NCBI GenBank assembly: GCA_001724265.1
Contig: MEDY01000302.1
Span: 1-37,837, forward strand
DNA from: Rhizaria sp. SCN 62-66
Lineage: Eukaryota; Rhizaria, unplaced
Length of the DNA: 37,837 nucleotides
Direction of reading: 5' to 3'
The position numbers and the translations under genes were made by a program. The notes under the pieces were generated by a model. The model saw only the letters and a program-made list of their open reading frames with translations, was not told where the DNA came from and searched no databases. Positions within the stretch are counted from its first letter, which is position 1. Each line of letters begins with the position of its first letter. Shown in pieces: positions 1 through 12,188 of this stretch.

Positions 1-75
1 GTCGAAAAGGTGGTTGAGGCTATCGAAATCGATGGGTTGATGAGGGGTTTTTTGAGTTGTAAAAAAGTGTCTTAG
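1..75 (+). CDS. possible 3' end of an upstream gene
   Basis: Frame 1 is open from the window edge to a TAG at 73-75, giving about 24 residues ending in GLMRGFLSCKKVS. The pattern (VEKVVEAIEIDGLMRGFLS) vaguely resembles the winged-helix end of PCI-domain proteins, but it is too short to name. Codon use is less GC-rich than in the other exons here, so it may be chance. If it is real, TAG would be its terminator, which would conflict with the UAG-as-sense hypothesis raised for the Kazal-like gene. Positions 76-322 hold AT-rich spacer in which I see no gene. Confidence 0.15.
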   Translation, partial: VEKVVEAIEIDGLMRGFLSCKKVS

Positions 76-322
76 AACCCGGGAAATATATTACTGACTT
101 CATTATATCTTTTGCCCATTTTTTTCTTGTTGACTGCTGTTTCGCAAGGTTTCTTTTCTGTATTGGTCATTGGAGACCACACACCATTAACGCATGTCGA
201 GATCACATTCTGGCCTGACACGATAATATTTTTTTCGTCAGGCGTAACATCAGGATAATGGCCAATGGCTCACAAACATCTTATGAACACGTTGCATATA
301 AGCAAAACGACATGCTTATTTC

Positions 323-1702
323 TCACTTTGCAACAGTCCTAGCGTTGGCGCGCCTCGCCTTCTTCGTCTCTGTTCCATTCACAATAACAGCATCATCATC
401 GACATCATCATCACCACTGTCACTGTCAGCAACAACAATCGCATCAGAGCTTGCGTCGGTAGCGTTTGCGCGCTTGCCCCGGCTAGTCGCACTCACAACT
501 GACTTGCTCTGAGTCGGACTCGCAGTGTCCGCGCTCGCAGCTCTCGCCGCCGTGGCAGTCGAGGCAGCCGTGGCAGCAGCAAGGGCCGCCGAGATTACGG
601 CCGCCCCCGCTGCGCCTGCGCTCGCGGCCGCCGCCTCGGCCCACAGCGCCTCGGCCATCTCGCCCAAAGTCAAGCCGCGCTGCCGCGACGTCAGGCCGCC
701 GGCTTGACCTTCTCCCAGCACCGCGATGCGCCGGCGGCGGAGCCAGAGAGCGTGAAAGAAAGCCGCGTACTCTTTGGGGCTGTAGGCGAGCTTGCGCTTC
801 GTGGTGAGCTTGGCTAAGGGGGCGCTTAGACTCGCGGAGCACGACTGAACAAACTCAGCATGCTCTTTAGCGCTCGCACTCGCATTAGCGCTGATCGAGG
901 TGATGTTGTTGTTGAAGTGATCGGCAGCGTTCAAAACGACCGTGAGCGCTTCATCAGACGCAAACGGGAACACCAACAGCTCATCACCGTCATCGCCAGG
1001 CGCACTGTCACTGCCGCTCAGGCTCGCGGCGCGATCGCCGTTGCCCTTGCGGTTGCCGTCACTGATGCGCAGCGGCAGCCAGGACAGGATCAGCGACGCG
1101 GTCGCGGGGCCCACCCCCTTGAGCGCGCACAGCGGCGCCATCGCGGCCGCAACCGCCGCCGCCGCGGGCGCGGGCCCCCGCGCCGGGTGGCCGCGGGCCA
1201 GCGCGCGCAGCAGCGGCAGCGTGTCCGAAGCTGCGGCCGCGGCGGCGGAGTCGGAGTTCGACCCGGCGAGCGAGAGAAGAGAAGGCCGGAACTGGCCGCG
1301 GGAGAGCTTGTACCGCATCACCGCCGTCAACGCCGCGGATGACAGCAGCGCGGGAGGCTTTGTGGCCTTGGGACATGGTTTGGCGGCGGCGTTTGCAGGC
1401 GATTCGATGCTAGTTGGGACGGCAAGCGCGGAGGGCGGGGTCGACGGGGACGGGAATAGCGCGTGGTACTGTGCGAAAAGATATTAAAGCAACAGAAATC
1501 ACGTATAAATACAGTTGAAATAACGTCATACGAGGTTGTTGGAATGCGTGATTGCTTCACGGCGGGACGGAGGGAGACGTACGAGTGCGAGGAGCTCAGC
1601 TGGCGGGGTGCGCTTGGGCGCGACGAGCGGGAGTAGCTGCGGCACCGCAGCGGCGTGCGCGCGCCACGCTGATTCGTCATCACAGTTCCACAGGGCGCTC
1701 AT
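323..1702 (-). CDS. helix-hairpin-helix orphan protein, two exons
   Basis: Two exons give 438 aa: exon 1 is 1702-1532 (57 codons) and exon 2 is 1468-323, ending in TGA. The 63-nt intron has GTATGA...CACAG borders and keeps phase 0. The ATG at 1702 was chosen because the longer frame begins with TTG. Exon 1 reads MSALWNCDDESAW. Exon 2 carries AVMRYKLSRGQFRPSLLSL (about 106-124), then a helix-hairpin-helix-like LKGVGPATASLILSW (about 173-187), then VFPFASDEAL. From memory, this order matches an uncharacterised family, best known from fungi and plants, with a WKLTRGKFRPxLL block followed by GVGPATASL. GVGPATA is the kind of hairpin DNA glycosylases use for DNA contact, but no catalytic motif is visible. 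The C-terminal 100 residues are Ala/Ser/Asp low complexity with a basic end (KKARRANAR), possibly nuclear. It is divergent from the giant gene. Confidence 0.7.
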
Positions 1703-2072
1703 GCGGGGTGCACACAAAGGCAGTCGCTAGGGACGAAGACATGGGGGAGATCATGAGAGATTTATGATGGCTGAGTTCAAGCTTTCGGGCGGGCAGTCTA
1801 TCGGGCCAACGGTTACTGCCTTTGTTTTTTGTTGCTACAGACATGGAACATCCGTCAGTAGATTTTTTTGTCTACTTACACGAATTTAATTGGTATTTTG
1901 TTTTATTTCTCTTTATTATACATCTACAAACTTCGTTCTTGTTTCTCACCACGCTTTCTTCTCCCCTTGGCCGGCCCCTCAGTCGTTTTTCAAACCTTCC
2001 CTTTTCCCCCCGCCTTCTTGACCCCCGCGAACGCTTCTCCAGCGCCTCCGCGCTTTGTTTAGCACTCGCGCG
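1703..2072. promoter_or_regulatory. divergent intergenic region, likely bidirectional promoter
   Basis: A 370-bp spacer lies between two start codons on opposite strands. The right half (about 1890-2050) is pyrimidine-rich and leads into the giant gene. No specific binding site could be named. Confidence 0.4.
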
Positions 2073-5000
2073 ATGTCATTTGCGGACCTGGACATGGAGC
2101 TCGATCTTAACGACTCCCCCGCTGCCCTCCAGCAGCAACACGACGCAGCCAGCTCTAGCACGGGCAGCACAGTCAACACCACCACCAACAACGCTTCTGT
2201 TGCTGGCCCTCCTGCTCCTGCTCCTGCCTCGACTGCTGCCCCGTCCCTTGGGCTGTCTCTCGACGTCGGCAACGCTGATTCCGTCGCCTTGCCTGCAGCA
2301 GCACGCAACTCCCCTGCTGTCACCACCGCTGCCGCTGCCGCTGCCGCTGCCCCTGCTCCTGCTACTGCTGCTGCTCCTGCCTCTGCCGCTGGCGCCGGCG
2401 CCGGCGCGTTTACGCCCCCCGGAGCCCCTTATCCGCACCCCGCCTCTTACAGTAACACCGCGAACCCTGTCTCTAGTGCTACTGCGACTGCAAGCTCTAG
2501 CTCTAGCTATAGCACTTTCGGACGCCCTCCGCTGCCCCCCAGCCACGCTACTAACGCGACCAATGCCTCTCAAAGCAACAGCAACGCTAGCGCTCGCATG
2601 AATGGCGGTGCCGCCGCCGGCGCGGCGCTGCGGCCGGCCGCCAGCGCCGGCAGCCTCAACAACAACAGCAGTGTGGCGCTGCCCAGCAACGGCGGTAGCA
2701 ACGGAGACCACAAGGACACTGACAGCGGCTCTAGGCTTGCAGCGATCGCCCTCACGAATGGCAACCAAGCAATGGCGACGGCTCCCAATAACACGGCTGC
2801 CGCGACTGCTGCCACTAACTCGCACGCTAATGCTAGCGCTAATTCGCATGCTAATGCGAATGCGAATATTTCGAACTATCACGAGGAGCTGCACCAGAAG
2901 CGCACTCGCCGGTCCCTGTCGATGTCGGCGGCCGCCGTCGCCGCACTTGCTGCCGACGGTAACAACAGCGGCACGAGCGCGAACGCACACATTCACGCAA
3001 GCGCCGGTGTCAATAGTAATGGCACCGCGACCGCTCAGACGGGTGGCGACGCTAGCAGTGCAGCGTACGTCGAGGACGACCTCGACGATACCCCTTACGC
3101 TGGAGGGACTTACGCTGGAGCTGGCCAACAACAACAACAGCAGCGTCAGGACGAGCAAGATACCGGTACTTACACTTACACCTCGCAGGACGGCTCTAAG
3201 TACCCCCTCCGGCCCGCCTACTCAGACGCGGGCTACGAGGACGACGACGACGCCGCCGCCGTCACCGCGACTGCACCTACTCACGATCACGGCCACGGCC
3301 ACAGCCAAGCTAGCGCTGCGTACGACGGTACACATGGGACGCATGGGACGCACGAGGGCTTCATTGTCGCCAAGACTGCGGACGCCGAGCTGGCGATGTT
3401 CGTGGCGCAGATGCCCCGCAGGCAGAAGGTGCAGGCGAAGCAGCCAACGCCGTCGCCGCCGAAGACCGCCACCGCCGGTGTGACGGCAGCGGCCGACGAA
3501 AGCAAGACACAGTCGCAGTCTCAGGGACAGTCGCAGAGACAGGGGCAGGGGCCGTCCCAGGGGCCGCCGCAGGGCAGGCCGGCTCAGTCCGCCTCGGCGT
3601 CCGTCTTAGACTCCAGCGCCAGCAGCAACAGCTACGCGGCCGCGCAGTTGAGGGCGCGCAAGGACAATCCCGGCGGCGCGGGCGCGGGCGCGGGCGAGGG
3701 TGCGAAGGTCGGCGGCGTGAGCGCGAGTGCGAGCGCCAGTAAGGCCACTGCCACCCAGTCTAGGACTTACGCCACCAACTCTCGCCGCAGCGGCGCCCCA
3801 GAGGCCGATGCCGACGCTGCAGCTGAGGCTGTGGCTGAGGCCTCAGCGGTGGCTGTGTCGATGCGCAGCAAGGCGGGGGCTGGGGCGGGGCCTGGCGGCG
3901 CGGTGAGCCGTAGCGACAGCCTGCGCTCCCTCGCGCTCGCGGCCTCGCTCTGGGGGGGCAACGGCAGCGGCAGCGGCAACGGCCAAGGCAACGGCCAAGG
4001 CATCCGCAGCGGCCGCGGCAGCAACAAAGAGAGTAAAAACAACGGCGGCCACAGTCCGAGCGCGGACTACTACAACACTGCACACGGCCACAGTCTGGTT
4101 TATGATCACAGTTACAGGAAGGGCCAGGGCTATGTGAACGACTACAGTCGGTCTGCCAGCCAAAGCCCCAGTCCCAGCCCTAGCCCCGGCGCGAGCCCCG
4201 AGCCCGCCGCGGCTCACCATGCCAAGAACTACGGCGACAACAACAACAATGGGCAGCACAGTAACACTGGCGGCTCGGAGGAGTACGACTACGATCGCAA
4301 CTACAGCTACGATCGCCGGCCCGCCGTCCCTGCGCGCGACGCCGATAGCGACCGCCAGCGTGACCGTGAGCTTGACCGTGACCGTGACCGTGAGCGCGAC
4401 CGTGAGCGCACCGGACGCCGTCCCTCGTCTCGCGGCGGCAACGGCAACGGTAGCGGCAGCGGCTACGGCTACGGGAACGAGAGCGGCGCTGAGTCAGAGG
4501 CGGACTCGCAGTGGGGCGTGTGGGAGGAAACGCAGCAGCACAAGCAGCAGCAACAACATCGCAAGAAGCCTCAACAGCAACAGCAGCAGCAGTGGCGCAA
4601 CCGCCGTGCATCAGGCCTCGGCATTAGCTCAAGCTTACAGCAACAACAGCAACAGCAGCAGCAGCCGCAGTACACCGGCGGCGGCCTTGCCAGCGGCCGC
4701 CCAGGCACTCTGAGCACGAGCTCGAGCCTGCACTCCCTCGCGCCGAGCAACGCCACAGGCAGTTGTGGTGGTGGTGGTGGCGGCGGCGGCGGCTATAGGA
4801 GCAGCTACCCCAACAACCATTACGACTACGACGAAGACAACGATGCTGCGGACCCGCTAACCGCCGCGGACATTGACCGTGAGCCCGGTGACCGTGAGCG
4901 CGCGCGTGACCGTGAGCGGCAGCGTGGGCCCCGTGCGTCGAACACAGACCCGACGGACCCGCTGTTCGCGAGCGAGGCCGTGGCGGCGACTCTGGCGGGA

Positions 5001-8000
5001 GCGGCGGCGCAGGCGCGCGGGCAGCGGGCGGCGGCGGCGCGGCGGCGCGAGGCGTATCTGGCCACGCTGCGCAGCCACGGGTACCGCGGTACGTGCGGGG
5101 GGGATGAGGGCGACGAGAACGACAGTGTCAATGGCGGTGGCAATGGTGATGGCAACGGGCGTGATGACTGCGACGATACTGATCGGTCTTGTCACGAGTC
5201 TAAGGGGATCGAGTCTAAGGGGCTGGGGTTGAGTTCACTGGACCCGCTCAGGACAGGAAACCCTTACGCGATGCTTAGCGACCCCTTAGACGACGAGGAT
5301 AAGTACTTAGTCTCATCTAAGGGACGCATAGACGCCGCGTGGGCGCCCGCCAGCGCCGAGTCACGCTATGTTTGGAGCCAGAACACGATGAAACAGGCCG
5401 CGGCGCTCGCGGCGAACTCCACAGCCGTGGCCGCTGATTACGGTGACGCCCACGCGAGCACGAGCGCTGATGGGGGCGAGAAGCAGAGGTACGAGTACGA
5501 CTACGGCTACGGGCTGGGCGTCAATAGGTCTGGCCGCGGCGCTGACCGTGATCAGCAGGCGAAGGGCAAGAAGAGTAACACTGCCAATAGTAGTGCAACT
5601 GCTCCTGTTTCTGCTGCTGCTGCCAAGGACGCCGATGACGACGACCTGCGGAGCCACTTGGACCACCTGCGGCATCTGCAGCGCCGCCAAGAGGCGCGCG
5701 GACTGCTTGCGCGCGCCCAGCCCAAGTCCGCAGGGCTAAGTTCCCCCTTAGATGGCACGGAGTCGCCCCGCAGCGCGCGGCGGCGGCTGCGCGCGGAGGC
5801 CGTTGCGGAGGCCGAGGCCGAGGCTGATGCGGAGGCTGCCGAGGCCGAGGCCGCCGCCGCCGAGGCCGAGGACGCCGAACACGACGCCGGTTACGCGAAG
5901 ACCTATAGCTACCGCGGCAGTCGCGCCTATGCCACCGCCGCGGCCGCCGACTGCGACGACGACGACGACGACGTTGCCAACCCCGAAAACAACAACGCCA
6001 ACGACGGCGTGGTCGTTGGTGACACCGTGGTGGCGAACAACCTCGGCGGCGGCGGCCGCTACAGCTACCTGCGGGAGGAAATCCCGCTGCTGCCGGCCGC
6101 GCGCGGCGCCCCCGCCTCCGCCGCCGCGGCCGCTAAGATGCGGCGCCGGCTGCAGCGCTCGCTGCGCCCGCGCAGCAGCGCCAGCAGCCGCGGTGCGCGC
6201 GGCGGTACGCGTGGGGGTACGCGTGACGGCGCGGTCGCGATCGACGTGGGCAGCGGTGGTGCACATGTCAGCAGGCTCGCGCGCGCGGCCGCGACAGGCC
6301 GGCAACAGCCGAGTCACAACGGCGGCGGTGCGGGGGCGAGAGTCACCGGCATTGGCGCGAGTGCTGGGAATGGCTGGGCGAGTGTTGCCGTGGGACACGG
6401 CGGTGACGATGGCTTAATTTCCGACCACGACGACGACGACAATGAAGACGACAACGAGGATGACTACGACTACGACGACGACGACGACGAGGACGACGAT
6501 GAGGAGGGGGCAGACGCGAGTGGCAGGGGTACCGGAACGCGTGCCGGCCGCAGCGAGCGCGCGCAGCGGCGGTGGTACGGCGAGGAGGATGACGAAGACC
6601 TCGACGTCGCCTACGACTACACCCGCAAAGCGCGCAAGTCCACCGCCGCGTCTGCGCACGCTCTGTACCACCGGCATAACGGCGATCCGCATGCGCTGGA
6701 GTACGATGCGAGCGGTGGCGTCCAGAACAACCTCGACAGCGTGTACTTCCAGGAGCCCAACCGCCTCACTCAAGACCACGAGTACGAGCATGGCCACGAC
6801 GGCAACGGATATCGGAGCAGTAATCGCAATGGCGATGGCGCCGCGCTCGCGCACGGCAGCGCTGTCCACGGCCACCCCTTCTCAGCCCGCCGCGCCCACG
6901 GGCACTACTCCGACGACGAAGGCGAGGGTTACGGCGACAGCGACAACGCTGCGACGGCCGCTGTGGCCGTGACGGCCGCCGCGCTGGCGCCCGCGGCGCT
7001 GGCCGCAGCCCGCGCGCGCGCGCTGGCGCTGGAGGAGCGCCAGCTGGCCGCCGCCGCGGGCGTGCCGTGGCTGCCGCCGTCGCCGCGCGCGCTAGCCGTG
7101 CAGCAGGAGCTGCAGCAGCAGTGGCAGCGCGATTTCGTGCTTAATCATCGCCAGGAGCAGGCGCGCGCGCAGGCCGAGGCGGAGGCGGAGGCCGAGCGCG
7201 CGGCGGCCGCGGAGGCTGCGGTGGCTGAGGCTGAGGCGGAGGCTGAGGCCGCGGCCGCCGCGGCTGCTGGAGTTGTAAGCGGGGGCAGTAAGGGAGTACT
7301 TAGACTCGGCTACTTACCACACTCTCAGTCTGCGAGTATTCACATTCGCAGTCAGAGCAGCATTGCACCCGCTCATCGCGACCACGCCCACCCCGCCCCC
7401 GCCGCTGCCGCCCCCGCTGCCAACAACTATGCGCACGGTGACGCGAGCGCGACTGCAAGTGCGAGCGCGAGTACGACTGTTGGTCCGAGCGCGGCGGCGG
7501 CGGCGGCGGCGGCGGTTGCGAGGGCCAGGGCCAAGGCTCGCGCCATGAAGGGCCTCGATCTAGAGCCAGGTTCACAGTCTCAGCTGCATTTGCAGCCGCA
7601 GCTGCAGTCGCAGCCGGCGCCGAGGAGTCTGGACTCTCAGCAGGCGCCGATCGACTTCGACGCGCCCGACTCACACTCCAACAGCCCAGTCGCTGCGGCC
7701 CACGGTCAGTCGGCCCACGGTGACTCTGCCCACAGTCGGTCCGAAACGGCGGCGCGCCGGCTGCAGGCGTACCTGGCGCATCAGGTCGCCTCGGGCCGCC
7801 TACCGCCGCGACTGGCCACCCACAGCAGCCGCGGCACTGGCACTGGCGCTGGCGCTGGCACTAACACTAGCACTGGCGCTGGCGCGGGCGTGGGCGGCGA
7901 CGGGAGCCGTTCGAGCGAGAAGGCGAGCAAGGGTAGGAGCAGCAGCAGGCCTACGCACCGCGCTAACAGTAACAACAACAACAACTACGACAACAATGCT

Positions 8001-10495
8001 GACGTCAGCAGCAACAGCAGCAACAACAGCAACAGCAACAGCAGCGACCTCCCTGACTCGAGTCCCCGCCCGGACTCGCACCCCAGCGCGCGTCCCGGCC
8101 CCAGCGACCGGCTGCTGCGGCGCGTGCTTGTCTCCCGCGCGGGCGCCGTGACCGTGCGCACGCTGACGCCCGCCGAGTGGACCGAGGCGCTCGCGCGGCC
8201 CCGCAGCGACAGGCTCGCCGCGCGCATGGAGCAGCAGCAGCAGCAGCAGCACCAGCTGCAGCAGCGACAGCTGCAGAGCGGGCAGTGGAGAGGGCACTCG
8301 GATGCGGCGAAGGGCGGGGGCGTGTGGGACCCTTACAGTACGCGCGAGACCGAGGCGAATGTAAGTGCTGCCGCCCACGGTCAGGGCACAAACAGGCCTG
8401 CCTCGGTTCATGGCGCCGGTGCAAGTGGTACTAGTGCTTTTAACGCTGACGACATTGCCTCGCTGCTACCGAACGCATTCTCTTACGCGTCCGCGCCTCA
8501 ACAGCAGCACGACGCTGACGACTTGGATAGCGACGGCATTGCCGCGACGAATCGCACCCGTCATAACGCCGCCGCGACCGGCCGCCGCCCTCGCCCCGCC
8601 TCCGCCTCTAACAATAACCCGAATAACGCGCCCTACGTGCTGGCCGTCAGCACCGGCGGCCCCCGCCCGCGGCCCGCGTACCGCTCCGGCGCGCTCGACC
8701 CCTGCCCGCCGCCCCCGCCCTCCACTATGGCGACCGCCGATGAGGACTCTGCTGCCGATGCTGCTGCGAACGGGTACGGCGGCGCGATGCCCGCGTTCAG
8801 CCGGCCGAGCGACTGCGCGCACTGCGTGTTCGCGCCCGCGCTGGGGCCGCGCACCGCTGCGCTCGCGGCCGCTGCGGCAGTGCGCCGCGCCAGGCAGCGC
8901 AGGGCAGCCGCCGCCGCCGCCGCCACTCTGGGGGCTAGCGGCAGTGCTGCGGAGGCTACGGACGGGGCCAAGGCCGCTGAGGCCGAGGCCGAGGCTGAGG
9001 CCGATGCTGAAGGCGAGGGCGATGAAAACAATGAAGACGACGAGGACGAGAACGGAGAGAAGAAGGCTAAAAGCGCTAAGAAACCTGCTGCAGCTGCTTC
9101 TAAGCCCTCATCATCATCATCATCGTCGGCCTCGTCGTCATCGAAGACTGGCGGTGGCGGCGAGGACGACTTGTCGGAGTACTTAGACGAGGGCCCGGGA
9201 TACTTACGCGACCTCTCCCGGCCGCGCGGACGGCAGTGGGCGCCGCCGCTGCCGCCGCCGCCACCGGAGCTGAGTCCCGAGGAGGCCAAGCGTGCGAAAC
9301 GGGCCGCGGCGAAGCGAGCCGAGGAAGACCAGGGGCCGGGTTTCCTGGCGCGGGTGGCCGCGGCGGCCAAGAAGGCGGAGCAGGAGGGCAAGGAGCGGCG
9401 CAAGAGGGCCGCCAAGCCCGGACAGGTACGTGTGTGTGCTGGCACACTTGCCGTGTGACTTAAAGAATATCGAATGCCGACCAGTAGAACGCATGAGTTG
9501 CATTCGTTCTATTCATGCCATTATCATTTAAAATCTAGTAGATAACACTAAAATCTAAAATAATTTAATTTTTTATTACTCATTTTCTTTCTATTTGTGC
9601 GATATCCCCCCACTTTTCGTTCTCACTGCGCGTGTCCAGGCCGAGCTGGACGCCGAGCGCGCGCGCATCGAGGCTGCTCTCACCAAGGGTCCCAGCGAAG
9701 AGTTTATGTCTGACCTGGACAAGCAGCTTAAGGCGCTGCGCGCGGCGCGCACCAACCCGAAGCCGGTGCCTCTGGGGTACACGTTCAAGCCTAACGTGGA
9801 GATTCCGCCTAAGGTCCTCAAGACGTACGTCAGATGAAGATGTTAAGAAACAAAAGAATCCTTGTTTGACGAACACGATACTTGTTACCCGAACTGATTT
9901 TAAATCTTACTGTGCATATGAATATGTTCTATCTATTTCTATTTCTATTATTCACCCCGATCACTCGATCTTGCAACTTGTTCTTCCCTTTGTTTCACTC
10001 GCCCCGCGCAGCATGCCCCCGCTGATGTCTCGCATCTCCGCTTCGATCAAGGAGGCCGAACAGGCCGACGCGCGCGCCCGCGCCCGCGCGGCGGAGGACA
10101 ACGCGCGCCTGGGCGGTTTCGTGCCCCACCTGGCGCCGCCCGCGAGCCGCGCGGTCCGTGAGTTCCAGCACGAGTACGCGGCGCAGGTACCGCTGACGCA
10201 GCGGCTCATGCTGCAGGGCGCCGCGCTGGCCGAGCGCCGCCGTGCGCTCGTGGCCGAGGAGGAGCTGCGCGCGCGCGAGATGAGCAGCCGGCCGCGGCGT
10301 GGCGGCGAGCTGTGGCCACCGGCGAACAGCGGCAGCAGCAACAACAACAATGCGAACATGAATCAGCAGCAGGCACAGCAACAGCAGCAGCAAGGTGCTG
10401 GCGAGGATGCCGGTAACGGCAGCAGCAGCGGCGCCGGTGCGGGGGGCTCGCTCAACCGGCCTTTGTTCAACAGGCCGCAGTACTATAACGCCAGC

Positions 10496-10551
<56 letters not shown>

Positions 10552-10996
10552 CTACGGTGGTACTGGTGGCTACACTGCTGGCGCGGGTCCGGGGTCCCCA
10601 TTGCCGCCCTCTCACCACGCCCACCGCCGCGACAGCAGCAGCGGCGGCGACTACACTTACTACGACGCCGGCAACGACGCCGGCGCGAACAACGCGCTCG
10701 CCGCCACTGCGATGTCGCCCTTCGCTGCCGCCGCGCTCGCCCCCTACAGCAGCTACAACAGCGGCTCGAGCGGCGCGCACGCGGGCCCAGGCAGTCCTTA
10801 CAGCGGCGGCGGCGGCGCGGCCGGGGGGCGGCTTGACTTCTCTGCGCGCGTGGCGCTGGACATGGGCCGCCAGGAGGACGCGAACCGCGCGCGCGCGCTT
10901 GAGGCCACGGCGCTGGCGGCCGCCAAGAGCAGGCGCGATGGCGCTACAGAGTACCGCAAGGAAAACCCACTCTTCCGCAAGCCTGCGGTCGCGTGA
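2073..10996 (+). CDS. giant low-complexity protein, three exons, 2840 aa
   Basis: Exons are 2073-9425, 9640-9824 and 10012-10996. Donors are GTACGTG and GTACGTC and the phases (0, 2) fit, for 8523 nt ending in TGA. The upstream in-frame TTG at 2055 is not used; the ATG at 2073 gives MSFADLDMELDL. The first 2400 residues are mostly Ala/Ser/Gly/Asn/Gln/Asp tracts: polyQ, EAEAEAD runs, DRDRDRER runs (about nt 4369-4410 and 4877-4920), acidic DDDNEDDNEDD blocks and short repeats such as THG. The ordered part is at the C-terminus: a charged probable coiled coil (EAKRAKRAAAKRAEEDQ), then a block spread over all three exons with YTFKPNVEIPPKVLK, MPPLMSRISASIKEAEQA and REFQHEYAAQVPLTQRLM, a poly-Asn run, and a final RKENPLFRKPAVA. 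I do not recognise the family. The FKPNxxxPPKVLK block faintly recalls FAM161- or TPX2-type cytoskeletal proteins. It contains no TAG codon although it is very rich in Gln. Confidence 0.8.
10496..10552 (+). repeat. (AAC)19 microsatellite coding poly-Asn
   Basis: Nineteen uninterrupted AAC codons lie in exon 3 of the giant gene. The absence of synonymous variation marks it as a young trinucleotide expansion, unlike the mixed-codon Ala and Gln tracts nearby. Confidence 0.95.
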
Positions 10997-12188
10997 GCGC
11001 GGTCGGGTGGGCGCGCGAGGGGAGGGGGCGAGCGCGGTGCGGCTTCTGTCGCGACGACTGCGATGCGCTGTGAGATGAGGTGCCTTGTAGTGCGTCGGAT
11101 TGACGTGCGAGGTGATTCGAAGGGATGTTGTTTTTTTAAGAGTACGAAGATTATTTAGCTAAATATGGATGTGATAGTAACTTGATGCTTAAAGTGCAAC
11201 TTGAAATGCAACTTCATACAATTGATTATCGAATCTTGTTAACTGTGTCAATCTTGTTTTTGAAGTGCATCGTCCAGGGTTTCAATGTTACACGATGCTG
11301 CATTGCATGTGACTCTACGCCGTACATGTATAAGAAACCCACCTTCCACTGACACGGCGAAGCATATCTGAGCAGAGATCGCAGCAGGTCACAGATTACG
11401 AGTGATTTGTGAAGACCACATCGCCTCTAGCCCCACAAAGGCGTCTCATAGAGACGATATCTTACAAGAAATACTAGATCAGCTCTCTTAACTTTATACA
11501 TAATAACTGTACATACGAATCTACCAGGATTCACACTTAAATTTTATTTTCAGAAGTGCAAGGATAGGTTTTGGCAAACAAATAATATGTCCGGTTGGCC
11601 GGAACGCAGGACCGAGGTGGACGGGTCGGCGCCCAAAATTATTTAATTTTTTCGGAACTTGGCCGGGACTAAGGGGGGAGGGAGGCCCTTACCCGTCCGT
11701 GTCTGGGGCCCAAAGGAGCGATCAAAAGTCGATCTGGCGGGACGGAAGTATTGAGTGTGATATCGTAGTATTCCAAAGCAACATTTATTTTGCTGTTTAC
11801 ATTCCATCATTTGTCCACAGCCTCGCTGCACGGCGTCTACCCCGTCCTGGGACCGCGTTTGAGGGTCCCTCACTGCTCCCTTCCTTTGGAACCAGGCTGG
11901 CTCCTAAGGCTCCTCTGTTGGTCCAGTTTTGCGTTCCTCAAGAACGTTCATGCGCTCCAGCAGTAACTCCACACGCAGCACATGGCCTTCATTAAGCTTT
12001 CCCGCTTTGTTGCAGTTCCTACTTTCCCCGCTTTCCCTTACTTTGATTCTTTTTTTGAGCCCACTGGGCCCTCGTTGCCCTCTCCTTGCTCTCCTGCCTT
12101 TCTCACCTCGCCCTGCCTCCCTACTTCCCATGTTGCTTCCCGCTCTTGTTTCTTTCTCTTGCTCACACCACCATAGAGTCGTACAGCA
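10997..12188. other. intergenic region without a resolved gene
   Basis: It holds the 3' flank of the giant gene and the promoter and leader of the saposin-like gene. There is a GC-rich patch at about 11590-11760 and a pyrimidine-rich leader at about 12010-12180 (long C/T runs). An acceptor-like tttgtccacag ends near 11820 but no GTACG donor was seen upstream. The short open frames here have alternative starts and no recognisable content. No tRNA was found by eye. Confidence 0.5.

Noticed and set aside
2055-2072. Upstream in-frame start of the giant gene
   Set aside because: The codon at 2055 is TTG. The first ATG in frame is 2073. The same TTG artefact applies at 1717, 1330, 29837 and 30133.
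2076-3158. 360-codon minus-strand frame and several other long antisense frames inside the giant gene
   Set aside because: Expected shadows of GC-rich, repeat-rich coding DNA. Their translations are Arg/Val/Ser repeats without domains.
9825-9836. TGA at 9834 as the end of the giant protein
   Set aside because: It lies just inside an intron with the standard GTACGT donor. Splicing to 10012 restores the frame and adds a coherent charged C-terminal block.
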